64,000 bases of DNA from Rosa chinensis (Eukaryota > Streptophyta > Magnoliopsida > Rosales > Rosaceae). A program made the translations under genes and the position numbers. Shown here in pieces: positions 19,447-32,689 of this stretch (the first letter of the stretch is position 1; each line of letters begins with the position of its first letter). The stretch covers positions 37,753,001 to 37,817,000 of the forward strand of contig NC_037090.1 of assembly GCF_002994745.2 (NCBI RefSeq), read 5' to 3'. The notes under the pieces are model-generated. The model was not told the DNA's origin and did no database searches. It saw nothing but the letters and a program-made list of their open reading frames with translations.

Positions 19447-22400
19447 TTAATCCTCAGGGTTTGGAACGTTTTGGAGGGGTACATCCTCCACTTCATGTTC
19501 CACAAATGCCTCATAGTAAGGCTTCAAGCGATGGCCGTTCACTTTGAACTCGTTGCTTGTATGTTCACTCTTTATCTGCACAGCTCCATGAGGAAACACA
19601 TGAGTGATAACAAAAGGTCCAATCCAACGAGAACGAAGCTTACCTGGGAAGAGTTTGAGACGAGAATGGAAAAGAAGAACTTTTTGACCCACAACAAAAG
19701 TCTTTCTTCGAATCATTTTGTCATGGAATGCCTTAGTCTTATCCTTGTAAATTTTAGCACTTTCAAAGGCATCATTCCTTATCTCCTCTAACTCTTGCAA
19801 TTGCAACTTCCTATGAAGCCCAGCTGCATCCATATCCATGTTGAACTGCTTCACAGCCCACCAAGCTTTGTGCTCCAACTCCACAGGTAAATGGCATGGT
19901 TTGCCATAGACAATTCGATATGGTGACATACCTATGGGAGTTTTGTATGCAGTTCTGTAGGCCCACAAAGCATCCTCTAGACGCAAGGACCAGTCCTTCC
20001 TGTTGGGGTTCACAGTCTTCTCCAATATCCCCTTAATCTGACGATTAGAGACCTCAGCCTGCCCACTAGTTTGTGGGTGATAAGGTGTAGAAACCTTATG
20101 TGTGACATCATATCTCTTCAAGAGAGCCTCAATCGTCCGATTGCAAAAATGGGATCCTCCATCACTAATGAGAACTCTAGGCATTCCAAACCTGCTAAAG
20201 ATGTTAGACTTGATAAAATCTGCAACAACCTTAGAGTCATTAGTTCTAGTGGCCTTTGCTTCCACCCATTTGGAAACATAGTCCACTGCAAGTAAGATAT
20301 AGAGAAACCCAAAAGATGAAGGGAAAGGTCCCATGAAATCTATACCCCAGACATCAAATATTTCAACAGTTATTATATTGGACAATGGCATTTGATCTCT
20401 AGGACCTAGATTTCCTGTTCTTTGGCACTTATCACAAGTTAAACAATAGGCATGTGCATCCCTAAATAATGTTGGCCAATAGAACCCAGACTCTAGCACC
20501 TTAAACGCAGTCTTCTTAGACCCAAAGTGTCCCCCACATGCTTTAGAGTGGCAAAAAGAAAGTATAGCATTATGTTCATGTTCAGGCACACATCTCCTAA
20601 TCAATTGATCAGAGCAATACTTCCACAAATAAGGTTCATCCCAAACATATTGCTTAACAGTTTTCTTAAGCCTATCCCTATGAGCACGTGACATGGTATC
20701 AGGAATCTTTCTAGACACAATATAATTCACAATGTCTGCATACCATGGTTCACTTACCTGGATTCCAAAGAGTTGTTCATCTGGAAACGTCTCCACCAGA
20801 GGGAGACGGTCTTCTGCGTGCACCAAACGACTCAAGTGGTCAGCTACCACGTTCTCACTACCCTTCTTGTCCTTGATTTCCACGTCGAATTCTTGCAAGA
20901 GTAGGATCCATCTGATGAGCCTTGGTTTCGCCTCCTTCTTGGTCATCAAGTATTTCAAAGCTGCATGGTCAGTAAAGATAGTAACTTTGGTACCAAGTAA
21001 ATAGGAGCGAAACTTCTCAAGGGCAAAGACAACTGCAAGGAGCTCTTTCTCTGTGGTGGAGTAATTCATTTGTGCATCATTGAGAGTCCTTGAGGCGTAG
21101 TAGATGGCATAGGGCAGCTTTTCCTTCCTTTGTCCCAAAACGGCTCCAACTGCGTAGTCAGAGGCATCACACATCAACTCAAAGGGCAAGGACCAGTCTG
21201 GAGGTAACATGATGGGGGCAGATGTCAACAACTCCTTAAGCTTGTCAAAAGCTTCTTGACACTCCTTGTCAAAGTGGAAGGGCACATCCTTCTGGAGTAG
21301 TTGACATAAGGGTCTCGAAATCTGAGAGAAGTCCTTGATGAACCTTCTATAAAAACCTGCATGGCCAAGGAAAGAACGAATCTCTCTCACAGAAGTGGGA
21401 GAGGGTAAGTGACGCACAATATCAACCTTGGCTTTATCAACCTCTATACCCCTAGCAGAGACAATATGTCCTAGAACTATTCCTTGTTTAACCATAAAAT
21501 GGCATTTTTCCCAGTTTAAGACAAGGTTAGTTTCCATGCAACGTTTCAGAATTATCTCCAGATTATTAAGACAATCATCAAAATTCTTTCCAAAAACTGA
21601 AAAGTCATCCATGAATACCTCTATGATTTTCTCAATATAATCTGAAAAGATACTTACCATACACCTCTGAAAGGTACCTGGAGCGTTGCAAAGTCCGAAA
21701 GGCATACGTCTATAGGCAAACGTTCCAAAGGGGCAAGTGAAGGTTGTCTTCTCTTGATCTTCATTTGCAATTGCAATCTGGTTGTAACCAGAGTATCCAT
21801 CCAGGAAGCAGTAGTAGTCATGTCCAGCTAGGCGCTCAAGCATCTGGTCAATGAATGGCAGAGGAAAGTGGTCTTTCCTTGTGGTTGCGTTGAGCCTCCT
21901 ATAGTCAATGCATACTCTGTGGCCTGTTACTGTCCTTTGGGGCACCAGTTCGTTATCAGCATTCTTTACCACAGTGATCCCAGACTTCTTGGGCACGACC
22001 TGAACTGGAGAGACCCACTTGGAGTCAGAAATAGGGTAGATTACCCCACAATCAAGGAGTTTGATAACCTCCTTCTTCACTACTTCCATCATTGGAGGGT
22101 TGAGACGACGTTGAGCCTCTCTAGTGGGTTTAGACCCCTCCTCTAGAAGTATCCTGTGGACGCAAGTTGTAGGGCTGATTCCCTTGATATCCGCCAATGT
22201 CCATCCTATGGCGGTCTTGTGTTGCTTCAACATTTCCACCAACTTCTCTTCTTGTGGAGTTGTTAGTGCAGAGGACACAATCACTGGCAAGGTTTCCTTG
22301 TCCCCTAAGTAGACATACTTCAAATGGTCTGGAAGAGGTTTTAGCTCAAGTTCTGGGGCCTGGACCACTGAAGGTAAAGTCTTGTTAGTGGATAACTGAA

Positions 22401-25095
22401 TGGACAATGGAGAAACAGACTTACCTATAAAGGGTGATGCCTCAAGGAAGGAGACGTTTTCAATGATTTTATTCTCACAAGTGTCTTTCAACTTGTCCTC
22501 TGAGATGGTGACGCCTTCCTTTGTATAGCCTACCCCACTCTCAAGGGTAGTGACTAGGGTATCCTCATGCATAACATCAAACATTTTCTGCGCAAGTTCA
22601 TCCAAAATGTCAGCAGAAAAACAATCATTAACCTCTAGGGGATACCTCATGGCTTCAAAGATGTTAAAGCCAATAATGTCACCATCGAACTCCATTGTAA
22701 GAGAGCCTTCATACACATCAATCTTCGTCCTAGCTGTCCTTAAGAAAGGACGTCCCAAAAGCAATGGAGTGGAACTTACAGGGGAGTCCTCCATTTCCAA
22801 TACATAAAAATCAGCTGGGAAGATAAGATGGTTAACCTGTACAAGCACATCCTCCAACAAACCTCTAGGGTATGCATTGGATCTGTCAGCTAACTGAATG
22901 ATAACATTGTCAGATTTAAGTTCCCCTAGACCTAGGGTTTCATAAACAGAGTAGGGCATAACATTAACAGATGCACCTAGGTCTAGCATGGCATTCTTAA
23001 ATCTAGAGTTACCAATAGTACAAGGAATGGTAAAGCTTCCAGGATCCTTACACTTTGGAGGGATCTTCCTCTGAATTAGGGCAGAGACATTCTCACTTAC
23101 CTTTACCACCTCCTTTTCACGGTTTACTCTCCTAGTAGTGCAAAGCTCTTTGAGGAACTTGGCATACTTAGGGACTTGCTTGATGGCCTCTAGGAGGGGT
23201 AGGTTTACTTGCACCTTCTTGAAAGTTTCCAAGATAGCTTGGTCACTTTCATCCTTCTTAGATTGGGCAAACCTGCGTGGGAAGGGCATGCAAGAAGAAG
23301 AAGGGTTAGCAATAACCGAATTTGATAAGTTAGAATTATTACCTTTGATTTCCGGTTTTGCCTTTAAAGATGAGGATGCCTTGGTCTCTTCTTTTGACGT
23401 TGCAGGGTCCTTCTCAATACCCAACTTGGTGGGTTCTTGGTCTTCCTCAATTTCTATGCTCATTTGGACCTTCTTGGGTTGCTTGGGTGGGTCCACAAAT
23501 GGTCTCCCACTCCTCGTAGTCACAACTGATGCATTCTCCACATTACCCTTAGGGTTAGGTATTGTGCCACTAGGAAGCTTCCCAGTCTCATGAATCTTGC
23601 TCATGAAGTCCACAACTTGGCCCATCTGTTTCTTAAGATCTGCAATATCCTTAGTGTGGGTCTGTTGTCCTTGAATCAAAGCTTGAGTAGAGTTTGTCAA
23701 GGCCTGGGTGGAACTAGTCAAGGCTTCCAACGTTTTGTCATAGTGAGACATTGAAGGTCCTGAGTTCTGTTGAGGCGGAGGCATGTAGGGCCTTTGAAAA
23801 GATGATCCTTGGAATGAAGGCCCTTGAGGACGTTGGAAGTTCCCACCAAGAGGATTCTGAACGTTATCATTGTTGGTCCACTTGAAGTTGGGATGGTCCC
23901 TCCATCCTGGGTTGTACGTATTGGAGTAAGGATCATGTCTAGGACGTTGAGGTCCTCCTTGGTATCCTCCTTGATATCCTCCAATAGCATTTGCAGATTC
24001 CCATCCTCCATTCTCATTAAGTTGAGGGCACTGATCTGTAACATGCCCTTGCATAGAGCATACCCCACAAGCTATTGTTGCACTTGGTCCCTTGGAACTT
24101 ACCACTTGATTCATGAGTAGAGTAAGCTTATTCAGTTGGTCCTCAATTGCAGTATTCTTGCTCATCTCATGCACCCTACGAGTAGAGTGTCCTACTCCCT
24201 CATATTGTTGGGAGTTCAAGGCACGATTAGCTATCAGCTCCTTCCCAACTGTAGGGGACTTATCCACAAAAGCTCCTCCAGCTGCAGCATCCAACATTTG
24301 CCTTTCCAAGGGTAAGAGTCCTTCATAGAAACATGTGAGTAGGGTCTCATCCTTCATCTGATGTTGAGGACATTGTGCAAGTAAGGAATTGAACCTCTCA
24401 TAGTAAGCAGCATAGGACTCATCATGGGCTTGCTCTATTCCACTGAGCTTCTTTCTAAGTGTGATGACCTTAGAAGCTGGGAAGTATTTCTCCAAGAAGG
24501 CCTTTCTCATTGTCTCCCATGAAGTGATACGTCCTGCAGGAAGTTCATATAGCCAATCCTTGGCTCTATCAGCTAGAGAGAATGGAAATGCTCTCATCTT
24601 CAGAAGGTTCTCATCTGCCCCTTGTGGTTGCATGTTTGCACAAACAGATTGAAATTCTCGAACATGCTTGTTAGCGTCCTCCATATTAAGTCCATGGAAG
24701 ATAGGGAGCTTGTGCAACAAACCACTCTTTAGCTCAAACTCTGCTTGTCTTCCAGCTGCAGGGGGAGGGTATACTATGCCTGTAGGGGGTCCTCCTTCAA
24801 CAGTTGCAGTGGAAAGTTCCCTAATAGATGCCATTCTCTCTTCTTCGACTTCTTCAGGTGGTGGTGTAGGGTTGGACGAAATCACCGGTGAAGGTGAACG
24901 TGAAGGAGGAGATGGACTTGGTGTAGGTGATGTAGACTCCTCAGAACAGTAGGTCCTCTTCCCTTGTTCGTTAAAGATGTACCCTCTGTGTGTCGAAGGG
25001 GAAGGGCTTGTCTGCTCAAGAAGTGAAGGACCCTTCAAGCGAGCGAGCCTTGCTTCAATTTCCTTTAGTGTAGAGGATCTAAAAGGCTCGGTCAT
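19447..25095 (-). CDS. Athila-type Ty3/gypsy Gag-Pol polyprotein, intact
   Basis: A single 1882-residue frame without stops. Order on the minus strand: Pro/Ser-rich N-terminus; Gag capsid region (about 115-300, with [17 protein letters not shown] and FLEKYFPAS); zinc knuckle [14 protein letters not shown] (about 342-355); protease with [12 protein letters not shown] (about 701-712); reverse transcriptase with [20 protein letters not shown] and the catalytic FMDD (about 1159); RNase H with [14 protein letters not shown] (about 1308) and [10 protein letters not shown]; integrase with an HHCC zinc finger ending CDKCQ, then the DDE Asp in GIDFMGPFP (about 1585), Asp in ISDGGSHF (about 1645) and Glu in [10 protein letters not shown] (about 1680). 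The DLGAS protease and FMDD forms and overall motif style fit the Athila lineage. All catalytic residues are present, so the element could be autonomous and recently active. Gag and Pol share one frame, so no frameshift is needed. Confidence 0.97.
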   Translation of the reverse strand: MTEPFRSSTLKEIEARLARLKGPSLLEQTSPSPSTHRGYIFNEQGKRTYCSEESTSPTPSPSPPSRSPSPVISSNPTPPPEEVEEERMASIRELSTATVEGGPPTGIVYPPPAAGRQAEFELKSGLLHKLPIFHGLNMEDANKHVREFQSVCANMQPQGADENLLKMRAFPFSLADRAKDWLYELPAGRITSWETMRKAFLEKYFPASKVITLRKKLSGIEQAHDESYAAYYERFNSLLAQCPQHQMKDETLLTCFYEGLLPLERQMLDAAAGGAFVDKSPTVGKELIANRALNSQQYEGVGHSTRRVHEMSKNTAIEDQLNKLTLLMNQVVSSKGPSATIACGVCSMQGHVTDQCPQLNENGGWESANAIGGYQGGYQGGPQRPRHDPYSNTYNPGWRDHPNFKWTNNDNVQNPLGGNFQRPQGPSFQGSSFQRPYMPPPQQNSGPSMSHYDKTLEALTSSTQALTNSTQALIQGQQTHTKDIADLKKQMGQVVDFMSKIHETGKLPSGTIPNPKGNVENASVVTTRSGRPFVDPPKQPKKVQMSIEIEEDQEPTKLGIEKDPATSKEETKASSSLKAKPEIKGNNSNLSNSVIANPSSSCMPFPRRFAQSKKDESDQAILETFKKVQVNLPLLEAIKQVPKYAKFLKELCTTRRVNREKEVVKVSENVSALIQRKIPPKCKDPGSFTIPCTIGNSRFKNAMLDLGASVNVMPYSVYETLGLGELKSDNVIIQLADRSNAYPRGLLEDVLVQVNHLIFPADFYVLEMEDSPVSSTPLLLGRPFLRTARTKIDVYEGSLTMEFDGDIIGFNIFEAMRYPLEVNDCFSADILDELAQKMFDVMHEDTLVTTLESGVGYTKEGVTISEDKLKDTCENKIIENVSFLEASPFIGKSVSPLSIQLSTNKTLPSVVQAPELELKPLPDHLKYVYLGDKETLPVIVSSALTTPQEEKLVEMLKQHKTAIGWTLADIKGISPTTCVHRILLEEGSKPTREAQRRLNPPMMEVVKKEVIKLLDCGVIYPISDSKWVSPVQVVPKKSGITVVKNADNELVPQRTVTGHRVCIDYRRLNATTRKDHFPLPFIDQMLERLAGHDYYCFLDGYSGYNQIAIANEDQEKTTFTCPFGTFAYRRMPFGLCNAPGTFQRCMVSIFSDYIEKIIEVFMDDFSVFGKNFDDCLNNLEIILKRCMETNLVLNWEKCHFMVKQGIVLGHIVSARGIEVDKAKVDIVRHLPSPTSVREIRSFLGHAGFYRRFIKDFSQISRPLCQLLQKDVPFHFDKECQEAFDKLKELLTSAPIMLPPDWSLPFELMCDASDYAVGAVLGQRKEKLPYAIYYASRTLNDAQMNYSTTEKELLAVVFALEKFRSYLLGTKVTIFTDHAALKYLMTKKEAKPRLIRWILLLQEFDVEIKDKKGSENVVADHLSRLVHAEDRLPLVETFPDEQLFGIQVSEPWYADIVNYIVSRKIPDTMSRAHRDRLKKTVKQYVWDEPYLWKYCSDQLIRRCVPEHEHNAILSFCHSKACGGHFGSKKTAFKVLESGFYWPTLFRDAHAYCLTCDKCQRTGNLGPRDQMPLSNIITVEIFDVWGIDFMGPFPSSFGFLYILLAVDYVSKWVEAKATRTNDSKVVADFIKSNIFSRFGMPRVLISDGGSHFCNRTIEALLKRYDVTHKVSTPYHPQTSGQAEVSNRQIKGILEKTVNPNRKDWSLRLEDALWAYRTAYKTPIGMSPYRIVYGKPCHLPVELEHKAWWAVKQFNMDMDAAGLHRKLQLQELEEIRNDAFESAKIYKDKTKAFHDKMIRRKTFVVGQKVLLFHSRLKLFPGKLRSRWIGPFVITHVFPHGAVQIKSEHTSNEFKVNGHRLKPYYEAFVEHEVEDVPLQNVPNPED

Positions 25096-25999
25096 TCATA
25101 GGAATCCTGAACATCATCAAAATTCAAAGAAGTTAGCAAAGTATAAAGTGAGTTAATTACAAATTAGTGATTTACACATCAACCTTACTATTCACGAGTC
25201 ACTATTCACAAGTTACTATTCACGACTTTACTATTTATGATTTATACAAGTATAAAGAGAAGTACAAATTACAAACTATCCACAATCTTTTCACAAATAG
25301 ACCACGTAAGAAGTTTATACAAGTATAAAATGTACAAAACAACACAATTTACAAGTGGAGGTTATGTTCAAGTATCTTATTATCTTTACAAAATAAAGTT
25401 AATATCTCAATTGATTACAAGTTGTAAGTCGAGCCCAATAGAAACCACTACTATTGGTGAGCTACGATCTAGGGATAGTCGCCTAGACATAAGTCACTTT
25501 CCTTTGTTTCAGAAGGCTAGATGGCCAGATTAAGAGGTAAGTGAGAGGGAGGACTCATTTTGGTGACACTACGGAGGCTACTCCCTCATTGAGGTTTAGG
25601 CCCCTATTGGCTACTCCCACATTGTGGTTTACGCACGGTCTATAGTATCTCTGAGATCCAATTGAACCCATCACCCAGGGTCTCAACCTAAGACACCACC
25701 TATATGCCCCTTACTCAGCTTGAAAAGAACTCATGTGTTAGACAGTCCTCCAAATGTTAATAAAAGCCGCCCTCAACTTCATAAGACCTTAGAAAGGCAC
25801 TAATGAAGGGTTAAGGCCAATATTAACAAAAGGGCCCTTATCTACTCATACGATTTTACACACTTATAATAAATCAAGAATGTAACAATATTTATAATTA
25901 ATTCTTTACAATTCCTTTGTTTAACAAGATTAGACACCACTTACACAAAACTTTCACACAAACAAACAAAACGTCACTATTCACATCTAATTATTATTA

Positions 26000-26047
<48 letters not shown>

Positions 26048-26812
26048 GAAATTAAGTAAAATTACTTCTATTCTTTCCTTTTCTTTACAATTATTTTCAA
26101 CACTTAGGTACGGGAACAGGGAGTCTCGATGTGCAATGGGGCTGAAACAGCTACCCTTTTCAAGACTATGTTTAATCCAATATACCTTAGGTGCATCACA
26201 ACATTTTCTTTTGTTATAAATACCATTGATTTCGAATTAAATTCCAAGCGGTAAATCAAGAGGACGTGCGGCCCAAGTATAGTCGTCTAGACACAAAGTC
26301 CCTCCTACATCCTTTGGGCAACCTTACTGAAATGGCCAGGTAGGGGAGGGCGAACACAAGAGGTAGGATCCATTTTGGCATAGGCTACTCCCACATTGTG
26401 GTTTACGCCCATTTGCATGCACTTCTGAATCCAAGAACCCGTTATGAACGTTGTCCCCTTCCTAGACACCATCCCACATAGGCTATACTTACTTGGATAT
26501 AAAAGGTCCTAAGTGTGAAGACAGTTCAATGAATGTTAATAAAGGCCGCCCTCAACCTTAAGGGACCTGGACTAGGTACCAATAAGGGGTTTAGGCCAAT
26601 ATTAATAAACACGACTTCACCTATTCCTTCTTTAATTTACAACTCACAATTAAAATTCGTATTCAACAATATAAATAATCAACCTAAGTAATTAATCTAC
26701 TAATTTTCGACAATTATCAACAAAATAATTAACAAGTAAATTTTTTTTTTTTTCGAACACACATATAAACAAAACAAATATTCACAGTATGACAAATGAT
26801 TTTTCAATCCCC
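25096..26812 (-). other. Athila 5' leader with diverged internal duplication and a 39-base homopolymer
   Basis: Untranslated leader between the primer site and the polyprotein ATG, about 1.7 kb. Two related blocks, about 25458-25842 and 26258-26611, share TACTCCCACATTGTGGTTTACG, TGTTAATAAAxGCCGCCCTCAAC and AAGGCCAATATTAA-type segments, so the leader holds a diverged tandem duplication. A run of 39 T (26007-26045) lies between them, which is poly(A) on the element's sense strand. No gene. Confidence 0.75.
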
Positions 26813-26830
26813 GGCAACGGCGCCAAAAAT
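26805..26830 (-). promoter_or_regulatory. Athila primer-binding site (tRNA-Asp type)
   Basis: On the minus strand, just after the 5' LTR end GCGACACCA and a short ATTTT spacer, the sequence reads TGGCGCCGTTGCCGGGGATT. This is complementary to the 3' end of plant tRNA-Asp, the primer used by many Athila and Tat elements. Confidence 0.93.
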
Positions 26831-29190
26831 TGGTGTCGCTTTTATCGAGCGACCAATTTAACCCTGAAATGTCATTAGTAGTATAAAGTAAATAGGGATC
26901 GTTCTATTCCGGGGATTGAGGGTACACCTGTCATTGTCAAACAATTAAACAATTAAAATTAAAACAAAGTATAATATTTACAAAAAAATATAACAAAATA
27001 TATACATATTTACGAAAAAGGGGGATTTTTGATTTTTGGTTTTCGAAAATTAAACTAAGTTAAGAAAATAATTAAAATGCAAAAACATAAAAATATAAAT
27101 GGGATGCAAGAACAAAGATCAAATTCGAAACTCATGATTAAAATTGATTCAAGTTCATCATTGTTCATCATAGTCATGCAAGAGGAGTTGATCATGTGAA
27201 ACGTTCAAAAGCAAACAATTTCCCATATTTTACTTTCAATGCTAATTAACCTAAGCGAAAGCACCTAGATTAATTCTATCAAACATGCAATCAAGCCCTA
27301 GAAAGCTAGTCAATCATGTCATATTTAACGCAATAAATACCTAGAAAGGCTATCAACTCAAATGTGCAACTTAGTATGAAAAAGTCCACCTAATTGCAAT
27401 CTTCTTTGATTAAATTCGGTTTTTGTACAAAACCTTTACTACTTATCGATTCAAGAACACAAAACCAAAAAGTTGATTCATGTTCTCAAATTCGTAGCAA
27501 CAATCACATAAGAACCCTAAATGTTTCGAACCATTCAAGATAATCATACAAAAGATTTCTATCATGCAAATTTAATCAAACACTCACACAAAAGCAACCA
27601 TAAATCGCAATATATGAATCTGAAAATTAACAATTCATCATAAAATTTCAGAAAACAATACTTGTTCATACATATGTGTCAACTAAGGCAAAACCAACGA
27701 AAATACAAAGCAAAGGTACAAGGAGAATCGGATTACACCGTGATGGAGATGAGATGAATGAAGTGATGATGTGGTCTCTTGAATTTCGAAAGCAATCTTC
27801 AAGGTGGAGGGTGGATGGTGTACACGGCTTGTCTTCTTCTTCCTTGGCCTTGCTTGCACTTCGTGGTTGCCCTAGAGGATGGAGAAGAACACGGCTAGGC
27901 TAGAGAGATTTCTGAATTATTTTCTCAAAGTATAAACGCAAAAGTGTGGAAATTCGGAACCCTTGACGTTGAGAGAAGAGAGGAATATATAGGGGACGGC
28001 TTCTAGGTCTTCAATCCGTCCACAACCCTAGCAAAGCTCACGGCAATCTCTTGCTTCCTCCACATAATTTTCTCCAATGATTTCGTGCCACATAAGCCCT
28101 ATGAGGTGGTGCAACCAATCACAAAATTCCAATATAAATTCCCTAAATAATCTTGCCGAAATATAAAGAGATATTTTCTGATTTCCTTCACCAATTTCGG
28201 CAACAATATACTTAGAGAATAAAGGGGGACGAACCTAGACTCCTTTGAGAGCTTTTTGTGTTCAACACATATTCTCTTTCCTTTAAAAGCTCCCTAAGAA
28301 ATCTCCACGAAATCTCTTTATTTTTTCTGATTTTTCCTCACGGCAAAACCCTTGTTTTTCTCTTCATTATCTTTTGCCGAATTCCCTAGGGTTTGCACGG
28401 CATCCCCTTGTTTTCCTCTTGGCTTGGACGGCTAGGTCTTCTAGGGTTTTATCTCTTGATTTATTTCCATAAAAATAACCCTAGAAAATCTCCATAGAAA
28501 ATCTTCTTTATTTTCTGATTTTTGGACGCCTCTTCCTTGTTTCTCTCATGCAATTTCACGGCAAACATATCTTAAGGGTTAGGGTTTGCGTCACAAACCC
28601 TAATGTCATGGGCTTTGATGGGCCTTTATCCAAATTGCCGAAAATCCAAAGAGTTCTTGGGCCTCGTTGCTTTATCTTCAAGCCTTCTCATTTTCCAACG
28701 CAAAACACAATATTTTTCCATTTCTTTTTCATGGTTGCGTTGGAAACTTGCTAGGGAAGCCTTCCTCCATTTTGTAGGATTTCCTGGTTGGACTAGGAAA
28801 GCTTGTTTCTTCATTTCTGCTCAAATGTGTGGGCCATTTTCTCTCATGTTCGTTCGTCTTGATGTTCGCAAGCTCCTCTTTCCATTCGTGCGTTCATTTC
28901 CACTTTCTAGCTCGGAGGTCCTGAAAATAGAAACTATACTTAAAATAGAAACTTTCTAAAAAATGAAAATAGAAACTTACTAAAAATGAAAAATAGAAAC
29001 TTTCCAGAAATGAGAAATGAAAAATGAGAAATGAGAAATGAGAAATGAAGACAAAAATGGAAACTTTCTACAATAAGGAACTTTCCCAATCAAAGAATGG
29101 AAACTTTCCCAAACAGGGATTTTTCAAGGAAATGGCGCAGAAAAGTGTAGGGAAATGCAGTTAAAACGTCGCATTAAAATGCTCCTATCA
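26831..29190 (-). mobile_element. Athila 5' LTR
   Basis: A 2360-bp copy of 15111-17469 at an offset of 11720-11721 bp. It is followed by CTTTG at 29191-29195, matching the pre-insertion bases at 15106-15110, so this is a clean, complete insertion into the copia element. The LTR promoter TATA-like motif is near 27985-27996, read on the minus strand. Confidence 0.97.
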
Positions 29191-30715
29191 CTTTGGTTAA
29201 AGAGACAATGATGTAACTTCGTTGGCTTATGAATAAAATTTAGAGTTCTTTTCATTATGACTCAATTTTGATTCTGAGCATATTACTTTTGTGACTACGA
29301 TGGCTGGGTCATCAATATTAATTCAAGGACATGGAATAGTCCAAGTTCCCCTTGCCAAAAGGCACCTTGATTACTGTTGCAAAAACTCTCTACGCTTCTA
29401 GGGCAAATAGCACTTATGAATTGCCAATGGATTCCATGAGAAAACGCATGTAGAGAACGGAAATGAGTTTCTTTGCAATACCTATAATGATTGCGAACAA
29501 AGGCGCATCTTAGATAAGTTTATGTGTCTCTCTAGTGGACTCTATGTCACTATTTGAGCTATTAAATCCAATAAAGTTATGAGAGAAGATCTCTTAGATT
29601 TAGACACATATTGGCTTTGTCACGACAGGATAGGTCATCCCAGTCATGATATGATGATCCATCTACTAAAAACTTCACAAGGACATCCTTTCTCTCGTGC
29701 GACATGAAGCATGAATCAAAAGTTGATTCCTGGACTAAGTGTGATCGACTCTACGGCCTAGGGCACCGCCTCTATCCACCACCAGCCTAGGGCTGGCACA
29801 GTCCCAATCCAAAACGCCATGGATGGCGTCCATCATGGTGATGGGTCCCCAGGTGATGATGTAATCACCAACTTGCTTCAAATAGCGTTTCAGATGTTCA
29901 GGCCTAACTAAAATTCTCATTGGTTGCTTCTAAAGCCTCTCGCTTGTTTTACAAAGCCCGTTCCTTAGGGAAATTAGGACTAAGACCGTCCTATGCAAAG
30001 GAAATGAACATACTCATTCTGTTCTTACATAGAATCCATTGGGATTCTGTGTATTGATTCAATCAACTTGCGGACGCTTAAATATTTCATGATGTTGGTT
30101 GACACGCAAACACGCTGGTCACGTGTTATGCCATTAACCACTTGTAATGCTGCTTATGCTACACTCCTAGCACATACTATATGACAACGGGCTCACTCCC
30201 CGGATCATCCTATTCAATCAATTGGATTTGACATTGCTAGAGAGTTTACATCAAAAGACTTTCGATGGTTATTGCATTGGGACTGATGTTTGACATCATA
30301 TTCCCATGTACACAACCAAATGGTCTTACAGAAACGACTACGATGGTAGCCCGGACATTGGTAATGCGCACCAATCTCCTTATATCCGCTTGGGGTGATG
30401 CAATATCGCATGCAGCTATGCTAATTCGTCTACGACCAACCGTCTTTCAATCTACCTCTGCGTTACAGCTAGTGACTGGGTACAAGCATTGTACTTATGC
30501 ATATTTGAGTGTGCCATTTATATGCCAGTTGCGCCGCCACTGCGCTCTATGATGGGTCCTTATAGAAGAATAGGCAACTACGTTGGATTTGAGACTCCAA
30601 CAATCGTCCGCCACTTAATGCCCTTGCAAGGCGATCTCCTTACCGCTAGATTTGAGGGTTGTCACTTTGATGAGATAGTTTTGTTGAGGAAAAATTGCAC
30701 ACAGTGAGCGTAAAT
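29191..30715 (+). pseudogene. Copia Pol remnant (protease to integrase), continuation across the Athila insertion
   Basis: Conceptual translation in changing frames gives a protease-like patch (MAGSSILIQGHGIVQVPLAK), the pre-integrase motif DTYWLCHDRIGHPSHDMM near 29605-29650, integrase pieces (YFMMLVDTQTRWSRVMPL near 30090; ETTTMVARTLVMRTNLLISA near 30325) and MGPYRRIGNYVGFETPTI near 30555. Stops and frameshifts are frequent, and the 29735-29920 stretch is a duplicated or rearranged piece. Reverse transcriptase, RNase H and the 3' LTR are missing; the copy stops near 30715. Confidence 0.8.
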
Positions 30716-30837
30716 GTCACCCAACATAATTTCACTCGTATTCATTTAGTGAATAGAGTTTTAATTATTTCGGGTTCGACCCATTCAAGACAGAATGTGT
30801 CTCTTAATTATATTCTCTTGTTACAGGGAAACACCCT

Positions 30838-32680
30838 TTGATTCCATTTATGAAGAAACCAATTGATAGGATATGTGTTTGTTTGTTTGTTTTTGCGGCT
30901 GCACCCGAATATTTGAATGGGTTGCCTACGTACCCTTGGAGAGGGATCAAGCCACTTGTAGTTCAAGAATTCCAATGGGTAAATGACTCATTGGAAGGTA
31001 TTGCTTTTTGGAATAAAAATAATGTTTGGAAGAATTTGGTGTAAGTGAACCAGGGATTAGATTTTTTTGGAAAGGCTGTGACGTTTCCTGGTGTTTGGCG
31101 AATTTTGACTGATGTGGTCAGGGATTCGGATTGGATAAACCAGGGAATCAGGGATTTTTTTTGGACTTGCGGTTGCATCTAGTGGGTTGCTAGATTGCCT
31201 ACATACCCTCGAGGAGGGATCAAACTGTTATAGTTCTTGAGTATGTATTTCTGGTGTTGGAAGAATTTGATTGGAGTCAGTGATTCAATTTAGGACTGGC
31301 TGAATATTGATGGTGGAGTCAGGGATTCTGTTTGGACTTGTGGTTGCATTTAGTGGGTGTTGCTAGATTGCCTACGTACCCATTGTGGGATCAAACGGAC
31401 CGTAGTTCATAGGATTTGTATTTTTGGTTTTGTACCGACTTTTATGTTCGACGGATGTATATATTTGTTTGAACCCATCAAGTGTATTTCTTTTGCAGAG
31501 ATTTAATTTGGTAGCGTGTCCGCTGATCTGATCCGGGGACCCAATGTATTGAGGTTTGCAGTGGGCCTTGAAATTTGGAATGGGCTTTGGGCTGCAAATT
31601 AATCGGGCCCGAGCTTCTGAGGTGAATTGATTTAGACACCCTTTGTGTTGAGCTTCTGAGGTTGGGCTCTGTGATTTGAGATGGGCTTCGCACTGCCAGG
31701 AAGTTCAAATGGGCCCAAATTTCTATAGTGAAAGGGCTCAAGTAAACAAAAGGTGATATGGAAACACAGGCTTTTTCCTTCAGGCTTAAATTTCTTGCCT
31801 CCAGCTCATCAAAAACATTAACTATTACCTGTTCTTGATCTCCAGCGCAGAGTCAGCTACCTTCTAAACTCTTCATTTCTTCTTGACACGAGCTTTTATC
31901 AATTGCGACCAAGCTATGATCAATCAGAAACTGACAGAGGCTTCTCAATTTCTTTGTTGCTGCAGATTGAGCATCCAGTTCTGCAGTTAGACGAGCGATT
32001 AGTGTGCAAAGTTGGCGTGACCCATTTTGATCTCGAGTACAGTTCGAGTCCCTTTGTGTATCAGCTAATTCAATTAATCTTGTATGTAGCTTGTTGTCCT
32101 GTTTGCTATCACACCCCCGCTTCAATTAAAAGTAATTGCCACCATTCTTTGTCATCTTCTTTCTTTTGATTGAGTATTGATTTTTGCATGCTTTCCTTTG
32201 ATTGAGAGATGAGCACGTAGCTAGGCATTATATCTCTTGGTTTGACTTGTATTCAAAACCAACTTGCAGCACTTTTGTTCAATTAGATATATTGAAAGCT
32301 TTAACTTGCAACACGTTATGACAAGCTTAAAAATATGTAAAGCTATTCATCATAAGCTTGTTTGTTTGACATCTACAGCATCACTCTTAAAGACAAAGAA
32401 ATTGCTTTAAATTTCACCTCTGTCCACCACCGCTTCACCACCATTTTAATTCAAAGCATTCACCAAAAACAATTAACCTTGTTGCACTTTGTCTTTCCTG
32501 TTAATTAAATCACCACGACTTTAAATTAGCAATTTATTTTAAGACTTATGTGCTTTTGTATCCAGGCTTAATTATGTCTCCTCCACCGATGCCTTTGTAT
32601 TCATTTAGCAAAAGGACACCTCGATCATCTCTATTAACAAAGCGAGTATAAAGTCTCTGAGATAATATTCTTTTATGTTC
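30838..32680. other. Probable non-coding 3' region of the decayed Tat element
   Basis: Three related blocks at about 30912-30965, 31180-31235 and 31353-31408 share TTGCCTACxTACCC and GGGATCAAxC followed by GTAGTTC, spaced by roughly 270 and 170 bp. They are followed by a TTTTGCAG splice-acceptor-like site near 31490-31500 and AT-rich sequence without genes. Its position between Tat pol and the truncated copia end, next to the antisense ORF, suggests it is the leader side of that ORF. No LTR homologous to 40097-40637 was found here. Confidence 0.45.
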
Positions 32681-32689
32681 GTAGCTTTG

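Noticed and set aside
23138..23593. 151-residue plus-strand frame inside the Athila polyprotein
   Set aside because: Shadow of the intact Gag-Pol frame on the other strand.
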